Shown here: piece by piece, positions 55,712-64,000 of the stretch
Layout: each line of letters begins with the position of its first letter
Numbering within the stretch: the stretch's first letter is position 1
From: Furcasterigmium furcatum
Lineage: Eukaryota; Ascomycota; Sordariomycetes; Glomerellales; Plectosphaerellaceae
NCBI GenBank assembly: GCA_001599815.1
Contig: BCIA01000006.1
Location: forward strand, 4,714,961-4,778,960
Direction: 5' to 3'
Length of the DNA: 64,000 bases
Notes under the pieces: model-generated
Databases searched by the model: none
What the model was told of the DNA's origin: nothing
Seen by the model: only the letters and a program-made list of their open reading frames with translations
Program-made: the position numbers and the translations under genes

Positions 55712-56625
55712 ATGAAGCTATCCGTCGTCGCGTCAGTCCTCGTGACCTTGGCGCGCACCAGGGCAGCATTGCCCTCCCCCGCCGACCATGAGACCACCGG
55801 TCCCTCGCTCCTGGAGGAACGAGAGGGATTTGACGACGTCATCGAGCACGTGGTCTTCAAGCGTGATCATGTCTTGACCCCGCGGGACCTGGAGCTCGCA
55901 GATATGCATGGTGTTGATATAAACACAAGTTCGTTCACGCCTACAGGCCCCCTTGATCCCCTATACGCAATCCGAGGAGGTTTCAGTCAAGCTAACCCTT
56001 CCCCCCTTTCTAACTAGTGTACAAGCACACTGTGTACAAGCGTGCAAACGGAGACGACTATACCCTCTGGGTGCACAACAGCTTCAACGACACAGCCGAG
56101 GCCGACGAAGAGGCCCCCGAAGCCGAGTCCGGTTCCCAGCTAGCCGCTCGGCAGGAACGGGTCAGGGTGATCAACAACAGCCAGCAAAACTACAGGAACT
56201 TCGACGGCGGCAACAGGTGCAGGCGCCAGTACATACAGGGCACAACTCACCAAAACGCGGCCTACACGGGGGGTGCCAATGCGATCATCAACTGGGCCAA
56301 CTCGCAGAACGGCAGATTCTACGCGGACGCGAACTGCTGCAAGGACCCGAAGAGGGTGAATCTGATCGTGGGCGGAAGCAACAGCGGCGCGAACATCCGG
56401 TTCGGTATCGGTGTTCACCAGAGCAATGCCGGCGGCTGGGTCATTGTGGGCTTCAAAGACGTGGACGATGTCACCAGGACCTCCAGAGACAGCTATCAGA
56501 GGAACTGGGGCAGTGGATGGAGCGTCGAGGCGCATGGAGGGTTCAGGTGTGACCATGATGGCTGGTGGGGATCGTCGGGCGCCTGGGTCGAATGGGTCCT
56601 TCACCGCAGCGTCGAGTCGGTCTGA
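55712..56625 (+). CDS. small secreted protein with propeptide, function unknown
   Basis: Two exons (55712-55928, 56018-56625; 89-nt intron GTTCGT...CTAG) give 274 aa. The family is not recognised. A signal peptide is clear (MKLSVVASVLVTLARTRAAL). Dibasic Lys-Arg sites (VVFKR near residue 50, TVYKR after the splice) suggest Kex2-type processing of a propeptide. The mature part is rich in Asn/Gly/Ser with few cysteines (NRCRRQ, NCCKDP, FRCDHDG) and ends in a Trp/Gly-rich segment (HDGWWGSSGAWVEW). The pattern fits an extracellular or surface protein, and possibly a secreted interaction protein; this is inference. It stands alone in a repeat-rich stretch. The donor GTTCGT is unusual, so the junction is less certain. 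Confidence 0.7.
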
Positions 56626-57461
56626 GGCTGTCCATGGACTCGGGTTGGGTCGCGATAGTCGACCTCGGGCTATCTGGCCCTGGAGATGGCTACAGACTGG
56701 CATGGTGCGGGACTCAGGTGCTTATAAGCAAGCTGCCAGGACGAGACAATTTAGGCATCTGGCGGACTTTGGAGCACTTTCCCTTCTCTCTTCTTCTTTT
56801 CTTAATGTCCGGCCTAAGACAACATGTGAGTTATCCCGAGAGGCAGATTGTCAGGGAGGAAAGCCTCCGTCAGGGGAGCGTAATGAACAAGACAAGCTGA
56901 GTTCAGGCTCCCATAAACTGCATCATCCGGAATATGAAATGGAAGTATTAGGCGCTCTTTCTTGCGAGCCGGCTGAGTACCCCTGCGGCCGCCTCACGCC
57001 ACCCCGAAGTTTACTTCTCAGACGCAAGGGGCCTTGTAGGCCACCTGAAACCTGTACAGGAAACATCATCTCACTATTCAAGGTTGAAGACTGTCTGGTG
57101 CGTCTAAGTCTGTCCTCACTGGCCGACGCTGTCCAGCCGTCCCACACTGAAGGCAAAAGGGCAAAAAAAAAAAAAACATACAACACCGGGTATTCGCTGG
57201 TCGTCACCGACCCAACTACTAATCCAGCCCTCGCCAGTTTATCTAGGGCAGAGCGGACGGGATGCCGAGTTCTCTGACGGGTATGGTCGTATGTGCTGGT
57301 TCAGTGGTTCGGGCGATGCTATCAGGCCGCCGGCTGCCAGGCACAGCCTTCAGTCCCTGATACATGGGTATATTCGAAACCCTGAAATCCAGCATGGTTT
57401 TTATTCCGCGAATCATCTATGGTTCTATCATGGTCCTATTCGGAAGCCCATGGCCGCTTCC
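56626..57461. other. intergenic
   Basis: About 840 nt; no supported gene. A short poly-A tract lies near 57163-57176. Confidence 0.5.
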
Positions 57462-59234
57462 TCATCCCTTCACCGGCCTCCTCAACGGATGCGCCTCCGT
57501 GTTCAGGACCCAATCATCCAAGCTCACGACACCAGGGTCCTCGAAGATGAGGTAGAAGTACTTCAGCGTCTCCGAGAACCAGAAACTCTCCGTCGAGTCC
57601 GATTTCTGCGTCTCCACGCCCACCGGCGTGTTCACGTCCCGGATCGACGAGTACGCGAGCTTCGTCTCCGTCGCCCCCACCACCGCGCGGAACATGTCCC
57701 ACGCCGCCTCGCGCCAGACGACGTCGCCCGTGATGCGCCACATGTAGAACACGCTCTCGATGGCCTCGGGCCGCAGCATGTACGACGAGTCGCGGACGCC
57801 CGTGAACCCGTCCGGCAGCTCGTTCGCGCCACTGGTCTTGCGCGCCTTGTCGTTGAAGACGTCCTTCGACCAGGCGCAGGCGGCGTGCCGGTCCTTACCG
57901 GGCGGGTCGAGGGTCTGGAAGCAAGGGAGGAGGGTGCTGATTTCCGGCATGAGGCCCGTTGGGAAGGCCGCGTATGCCCAGACGCAGCCGCGAGTAAGGC
58001 GGGCGCCGATGTCGAGGTAGTCCGGTCGAGAGAGGAGACGGGAGGCGAGCGCATAGGAGCCCCCGAGGAAGCACGAGAGGTGCTGCATGTCGGGGGAGAG
58101 TTCGGTGGTGCCCGTGGAGCGGGCCCAGACGTCGCCGGCGAAGAGGATGTCGGCATTGTCGGGCGTCATGGGCCGGAAGATCAAGTTGGCGGAGATGGTG
58201 TCGAAGGCCTCGATCGACATCTTGGGGTACTCGGGGTCCAGGCCTCCCAGAAGAGCGTGCATCTTAGGAAGATACTCGTAGACCGAGTCTGCCTGGGCAC
58301 CGATGGTGAAGTGCGCCTCGGTTGCTTGTTCTTTTCGGTAGTTGAGGAACGCCGGCCACATGCCCGGGAGCTTGGTCTCCTGCTGGGTTTTCTGGAGGAA
58401 CGCCTTGACACCTTCGGTGGCATCGTACCACTTCGGATCGCCGGTGAGCTGCGAGAGACGAGTGAACTCGAGAGACAGCGAACCGCCAGACGTCGAGGGG
58501 TCGCGATCGCTGACGCTCTGCGTACCATGCTTCGCGGCGGAAAACTGCAGCCAGAAAGGTGGCATGTGGTTCGGCGTGTCGAAGCCAAAGTAGAGCATCT
58601 CCCCCAGCTCGACGGCCTTCGCAAGCAGGACAGGCTCCCGACTCAGATCATAAGCGGACAGGAGTCCTCCCAGGTAGCGAATGGTCGTCTCGAACATGTT
58701 GACCGACGTCAGGGTCGTGTTGTTCCAGTCGATGAGCGCGACGGCCCTGACGGCCTGGTCGAATTCTTCCCGGCGACCCATGATCCAGAGGGTGCCGAGG
58801 GCGTCGACGAGGGTCGCGGCATAACCGCCAAACGTGTTCCGGCCCTTGCCCGCGATGGGGACCAGCTCGTCCCAGCCCCAGGCGTACTTTTTGTAGCTGG
58901 CCCAGCTCCTCCTAAAAGCCTGGAGAACAGCCTGCTTCCGTGACTCGACTAGGCCGACATCGTCCTTCAGCTCTTCGGCGGTGAAGGCGTGCTGCACCTT
59001 GGGCAATTCGAGCGGCGTCCCCTGAGGCACCTGGCGCAACTTTGCTAGAGGGTGCTGAAGGCTCAGCTGGGACCAGTCGAAACTGGGAGCCCGATAGGGA
59101 ATGCCGTTGTGCTGAACAACGTTGGCGGAAAAGCCAGGGACGCCGCCGGGGACTCCGACGTAGTAGAGCAGCGTGGCCACGAGGGCGAGGACGATGAGGA
59201 GCGGCCGCCTCAGCGAGCGGCGAATATTGATCAT
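57462..59234 (-). CDS. class I alpha-1,2-mannosidase (GH47)
   Basis: Single exon, 590 aa, start MINIRRSLRRPLLIVLALVA at 59234. The frame stays open upstream, but that extension is not family-like. A short cytosolic basic tail and one membrane anchor (residues about 11-28) make a type II Golgi/ER membrane protein. The catalytic (alpha/alpha)7 domain has GGYAATLVDALGTLWIMG near residue 145, VNMFETTIRYLGGLLSAYDL, HLSCFLGGSYALAS with the conserved disulfide cysteine, YMLRPEAIESVFYMWRIT, and the Ca-binding Thr in LNTEAHP at the end. Such enzymes trim mannose from N-glycans. The gene appears intact and housekeeping. Confidence 0.92.
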   Translation of the reverse strand: MINIRRSLRRPLLIVLALVATLLYYVGVPGGVPGFSANVVQHNGIPYRAPSFDWSQLSLQHPLAKLRQVPQGTPLELPKVQHAFTAEELKDDVGLVESRKQAVLQAFRRSWASYKKYAWGWDELVPIAGKGRNTFGGYAATLVDALGTLWIMGRREEFDQAVRAVALIDWNNTTLTSVNMFETTIRYLGGLLSAYDLSREPVLLAKAVELGEMLYFGFDTPNHMPPFWLQFSAAKHGTQSVSDRDPSTSGGSLSLEFTRLSQLTGDPKWYDATEGVKAFLQKTQQETKLPGMWPAFLNYRKEQATEAHFTIGAQADSVYEYLPKMHALLGGLDPEYPKMSIEAFDTISANLIFRPMTPDNADILFAGDVWARSTGTTELSPDMQHLSCFLGGSYALASRLLSRPDYLDIGARLTRGCVWAYAAFPTGLMPEISTLLPCFQTLDPPGKDRHAACAWSKDVFNDKARKTSGANELPDGFTGVRDSSYMLRPEAIESVFYMWRITGDVVWREAAWDMFRAVVGATETKLAYSSIRDVNTPVGVETQKSDSTESFWFSETLKYFYLIFEDPGVVSLDDWVLNTEAHPLRRPVKG

Positions 59235-60641
59235 GATGGCTGCTGGATGCCTGCTGAAATTCAGGTCAGGGGATGTTGCTTGGAGCTGAGGTCGATCGCG
59301 CAGAAGGTCAGCATGTCTGAGCCAAGGGAGAAGGTCATGTCTTGGTGGCCTCTCCAATTGACCTGCGGGCGATCGTTGGAGAGGTAGAAACGGGCGTCGA
59401 GTGAGCGTTCCGGAAGATTCTTGAGAAGGATGAATGAAGAAGATAGTGGGAGATCAAATGAGAGATGGAAGCCCCGTAAATTCTCTCCTCCGGGGCCGTG
59501 TGCGGTTCAGGTGAGGTGAGATCAACGACCCGTACTTACGGGCCAGGTGTGATGTCGTGGTACTTTGACGCCCAGCCACCTTGGTCGCGGAGCAAATGTC
59601 ACTCGGCACGCGGCCGACCCACAGGGCCGAATCCCTTGTCCGTGCTGGGACGGACTCCACAGGCCCACCGACCGAACATGGCTGAGCCGTGAAAAGGGGT
59701 TGGCCATCTAATTATTCTACTTCGTATTTCCTCTACCGGTCCCTACCTACTGACGGAAGGAATTTCACAGGACTTAAAATTCTCCGTGATTTTGACGATC
59801 AAGCAATTGAAAGAAGATCCACGCCGGAAAATTCAACTAGGAGTAACAGGACGCCTCGGTGAAAGAAACTCGCAGGCTGCCTTTTCTGGAGAATCGAAAC
59901 CACGAGCCAGGATGATCTGCTGTTGATCCCAAGCAGGGAGTGCCAACTGAAATATCCGTATTGGAATCACCACAACCGCTGGCAGCCGTCAACTACATCA
60001 TAACGTAAAGTACTGGTTGCAGAGCTGTCAGTTGCTATTATATGCCAACTTACGCTTAATATGGCTCCATTGTCAGTCAGCATCATCCAATAGCACCACC
60101 AACATAAAAAGCGACTGTATATTTTGTGCCGAGGAGTACCTCGGCCGAAAGCATTCTCAAAAGAGTGTGGTGTGTCCGTCCGCCTGCGGATATGCGCCAG
60201 TTGCCTGACAGCTTATCTTGATCGTACCTCGCCTTGGGGGGCGCACTTGGTACGTCGCGCACCTGACCGGACCGCCCGCAATGTCCTTCACCAACTTCTA
60301 CTACTACTCTGACTCTTCGTCCAATCTCCTCAGCCCTGGCAGGCCCCTGATGCCACTGGTTGGCCTGATCAGGGGCGCAGGAAGGGCCCGTTGTTCGGCT
60401 CGGGCCGTCTGTGGGCGGTGGTGCTCGCTTGCTGCTGGCCGGGCATCGTATCGTGCCTGAGAGGCAGTGTTGACCTGCGATTCGATGCACGCCGTATGGT
60501 GAGGTAACCCCTGTCCTGCCCGTGGAGGCGCAGACGACACAGCAACGGCCCTTCGTCCCATCTGCTGCGGCATTGGATGGATAAGACTGACGATGTTCTC
60601 AGTCAACCAGGTGAGCTTGACTGCCAATGTCTTCTGACCCC
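59235..60641. other. intergenic
   Basis: About 1.4 kb; no gene is supported. It includes the mannosidase promoter and the 3' region of UPF1. Open frames on both strands lack motifs. Confidence 0.5.
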
Positions 60642-63600
60642 TCAATCGTAGCCGCCACCAAACTGGCTGTGGAAGGCGGTGCTGACGCTTTTCTCGTCGT
60701 CGTCAAATCGGCGACCAAAGCCGTTGCTGGGTCCAAGGCGTTGGCCGCTGGTAGAGTTGACATACTGTGTCAGTCGGTCGCTCGCAAGTCGGTCACTGCG
60801 GGTAAAGGAGACAGGGCGCATGCCGTGGATGGCATCCTGCAGGCCAGCGCCCAGGCTCACACCACCCTGTCCAACCCCCTTGGACCCGATCACGCTGGAG
60901 CTGGCATCCGTGAACTCCGATGTAGCAACGCTCTCCCCTGCAACGCTGCCGGGTGCGCGTCCGCCCCTCCTGTTACCGGAACGACCGGTCGGGACTCCCG
61001 GCAGGCCGGGCCAGCTGCCCATGTCGAAGCCGGTGAACATCTGAGGATAAGTCGTGTTGAGCACAGCTCCGCCAATGTTCGAGCTGTGGACAGACGAGAC
61101 ATCGTCAGTGACATATGACATGACGGAGTTGGTGTCGAAGTCCCGGCCTGAGTTGGCTCCCTGGCCGTTGAAGCGGTTGTTGCCGTTCGGAAAAGGCGCG
61201 GGGTTGGCATACTGGTTTTGCTGGTTGCCCTTGTGGCGGTAGGGCATCTTGGGCCGACCGAACTGAAGAAGCGACGTTTGAAGGTTGGTCAGGGGACCCT
61301 CCACGAGGCACTTGCGATCCTTGAAGTGGATGAGAAGATGGTGCCACAACTCATGCTTGGACAGGACCTTGGGGTTGCCGATGATCACGAGACCATACTT
61401 CGCACGCGTCAGAGCAACGTTGAGACGGCGGGGGTCTGAGAGGAAACCAATGCCCTGGCTGTCGTTTGACCTCACACAGGAGAGGACGATAAAGTCCTTC
61501 TCTCTGCCCTGGAAAGCATCGACAGATGCAACCTCGACCTCCTTGTAGCTCTCCTTCTTGAACGTGCCGGTATGCTGCATCGTGCTAACGATGTAGCTGC
61601 GCTGGCCTTCATATGGGGTAATAACACCAATATCGGAGGGCTTCACGCCGGCCTTAAAGAAGCGGCTGACCACCTTCTCGACGTTGGACGCCTCGGTGCG
61701 GTTGAGATAGGAGGTACCGGAAGCCGAAATCTCCTCGTTGCCCAGGTTAGACCAGAACATCATGGGCGTGTCTGCGACAGGCCAAGGGAAGTCCACGTCC
61801 TTGCGAAGGCGCTGACTGTGCGACACGCCGTTCTGAAGAGATCCGTCGTAGAACATGTTGGACGGGAACTCGGCGAGGCATGGGTGCATGCGATATTGGG
61901 TGTTAAGGCGGATGGGCTGTAGGTGAAGGTTGACCAGACGCTCGAACAGTGACTGATTAAGACCGGCCTTGGCTGCCTTCTTGTTCATGATGACGGGGCC
62001 AAGCTGCTTGTGGTCGCCGACCAGGACAACCTGCTTGCAGCCAAGGACAAGCGGGATCATGCACTCCGGTTCGGCGGACTGAGTGGACTCGTCGATAAGG
62101 ACATTGCGGAACTTCATCTTGGAAAGACGAGGGTCGCCCGCACCGACACAGGTGCAGCAAACAACATCCGCGTTGTGCAGGATGTCACGCTCAGCAGCCT
62201 TGGTGAGCTGCTTGAACTTCTTCTCGTCCTGGCTGGAAAGTTCGTTGAGCTCGCTCTTGAGCTGGGCAAGCTTGACAAGCTCTCCGTTGCTGTCATTCAT
62301 ACGGACTTGCTCGTGGAGAGAAAGGAAGCTGACCGAAGACTCGACATCTTCGCGGGACTTGGCCGTCAAGCGGACAACCTTGAGGCCGGTGCGGTGAACG
62401 CGCTCGCAGAGCTGGTCGACAGCGACGTTGGAAGGGGCGCAGACAAGAACCTGGCCGCCTGTGCTCTTCGCGAGATGGTAGATGATTGTTGCCGAGGTCA
62501 CAGTCTTGCCGGTGCCGGGAGGGCCTTGGATCCTTCGAAATGTTAGTAGCGATTCCCTTTCTGGTAGTTCAAGAGACTCACAAACTAAGCGGGGTCTGAA
62601 GAACAGACTTGATCGCGTTGATCTGCGAGTTGTTGAGGTCGGGCAGACCGGGAGCAGTAAACTTCTTAGGGAGCGTGATCTTCATCGGTGCAACCGCAAC
62701 TTCACGGCCCAGGAGCTTGTGAACGATGAAGCCGGAGACACTGTTGTCGTCAACCGCGAAGGTCTTCATGGCGAGCTGCATGCGGTCGTATGAAGTAGCC
62801 TTCCAGACGTAGTCGGCGGAAAAGTTATGAGTGCACTGTATCGGGACGGACTTGTCGTTGCCAGACTTGCGGAGCTCGAGTTTGACTTCGTCCGACTGGT
62901 TGTTGGGAATCTTGACGACGTAACCGACGCCTTCCCAGTGAGGGTGGAGCTCGCCGCTGTAGCGCAGGCGCATCTCGTCGCCGACAGCAAGCTTGACATC
63001 ACCGGACTCTATCTTGTGAAGCTCAAAGCTAGCGATGTGCTTGTTGTTGAGGCCAAAGTCCCACTTGACGGAGAGGTTATCCTCCGACTGTGCTTCCTTC
63101 AGCTTCTTGTCGTAGTCGGATTCCATCTTGACGAGAGGGCCGAAGATGTTCTGATATTGGTATGGGTCGTCGTATTTCAGCAAGACGGGATGAGGCTCGT
63201 CATCGATGTTGGCGGAGTCGGCCAGGGATGAAAGAGTAGCGGACGAGTTCTCTTTCCACAGCTCCTCCAGCTTGGCCATCATGGGGGCACTCAGATGGCG
63301 AGCGCGAAGCTGCTCAGCATCCGAAGGAGCCGAGATCAGCCAGGGCAAGAAGGCGCGCTCCTCGATCAATGGCTGCCATCGACTGATGTCCCAGCTCATA
63401 TCCTTGGACGACGTGTTGGCGGCGCATGGCTGGCGGCAGAGAAGGACGACGACAGTATCAGCCTTGGCAGGAATAAAACCAAGCAGAAACACATTCTTAT
63501 TGCCACAGTTGTAGCACTCGAGGACGGTGTCGCCAAGGTTCGAGTCGGCGTGAAGCTGGATTTCCTTGTGGCGGGCGCGGACAAGGTGGTGAACAATGTG

Positions 63601-64000
63601 GGAGGAGGTGGTGTTGCCACGGCCGTTGCAGAACCATTTCTCGCAGCCGAGGCACTTGACGACAGAGCTCGGGGAGTGAATTCCGCAGTAGCTGTCCAAC
63701 ACATGTTAGACCCTGAACAAGACAGTAGCCGCGGGGAGTGGGGAAGTTGGCATACGCGCAAGCATGGGAGGGAAGTTCGTAGTCCTCCTCTTCGTGGCCG
63801 CCGAGTTTGAGGCCCTGCATGGCCCCTATGGGAGCACTGGATTGGCTGTCGTTGTCATCCTCGTCATATTGCTCGGTCTGGTTGTCATCGTCATCGGCTC
63901 GGCGGCGACCACCGAGGCCGCCTAATTTACCGCCATACAGTAGGCTGTCGTCGGCATCGATGGTTGAGAGGTCATCGCCGCCAGCTTTGATAGCTGCGGC
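60642..64000 (-). CDS. UPF1: UPF1/NAM7 RNA helicase, 3' part
   Basis: Minus-strand gene cut by the window end; the start lies beyond 64000. Exons seen: 64000-63756, 63691-62582, 62532-60642. UPF1 is the ATP-dependent helicase at the centre of nonsense-mediated mRNA decay. The first visible exon is acidic (RRRADDDDNQTEQYDEDDND). The zinc-binding Cys-His-rich domain follows (SHACAYCGIHSPSSVVKCLG, CEKWFCNGRG, CYNCGNKNVF). The helicase core has motif I GPPGTGKTVTSA restored across the 49-nt intron, DESTQSAEP (motif II), VGDHKQLGPVI (III), and DAFQGREKDFI with LTRAKYG (V-VI). The C-terminal tail is Gly/Asn/Ser-rich with SQ sites near the end (HSQFGGGYD). It appears intact. Confidence 0.95.

Noticed and set aside
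57291..58943. Long plus-strand open frame (550 codons) opposite the GH47 mannosidase
   Set aside because: Antisense shadow; Arg/His/Val-rich with no family features, while the minus strand has a complete GH47 enzyme.
59454..60490. Several short open frames between the mannosidase and UPF1
   Set aside because: No motifs, no splice-consistent joining and no codon bias like the neighbours.

Overview
The window is chromosomal DNA from a filamentous ascomycete, probably a Sordariomycete. Genes are split by short GT-AG introns of about 49-120 nt. Coding GC is high, and the housekeeping proteins are typical of Pezizomycotina. The species cannot be named from the sequence. Exon boundaries were placed by eye from splice signals, reading phase and family conservation, and each model was checked for length divisible by three.

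Left flank (about 1-19.4 kb), conserved housekeeping genes: the STS1/Cut8 nuclear proteasome tether, RAD52, a mitochondrial ABC1/ADCK1-type kinase, a hypothetical protein, PEX19, the SUMO E2 enzyme UBC9, asparagine synthetase, mitochondrial porin (VDAC) and a membrane-anchored DnaJ protein.

Centre (about 20-50.4 kb), an accessory gene cluster: an NRPS-like adenylation-thiolation-reductase enzyme, three Dal5/ACS-type MFS transporters, a zinc alcohol dehydrogenase, an alpha/beta hydrolase resembling enol-lactonases, a ThDP-dependent decarboxylase/synthase, two Zn2Cys6 regulators (one with an in-frame stop), a fumarase-superfamily lyase resembling bacterial carboxymuconate cycloisomerase, a type I Baeyer-Villiger monooxygenase and a salicylate-hydroxylase-like FAD monooxygenase. 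Together these suggest uptake and oxidative or reductive processing of a carboxylic, possibly aromatic, substrate. The product or substrate is not known. Six sites of the form TCGG-N8-CCGA lie in promoters of the cluster, four of the nine palindromes sitting 219-241 bp before a start codon. Three N7 relatives lie in its two divergent promoters. This looks like a regulon under one Zn2Cys6 factor.

A 31-bp minisatellite is scattered at five intergenic loci (18.07, 19.87, 24.08, 44.92 and 50.65 kb), all in or beside the cluster.

Right part (about 50.4-57.4 kb), repeat-rich: a CE5 cutinase-family esterase, a GH3 beta-glucosidase pseudogene with RIP-like nonsense changes, two diverged copies of a sequence of about 450 bp, and a small secreted protein. 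Right flank (57.4-64 kb): a GH47 alpha-mannosidase and the 3' part of UPF1/NAM7, which runs off the end of the window.
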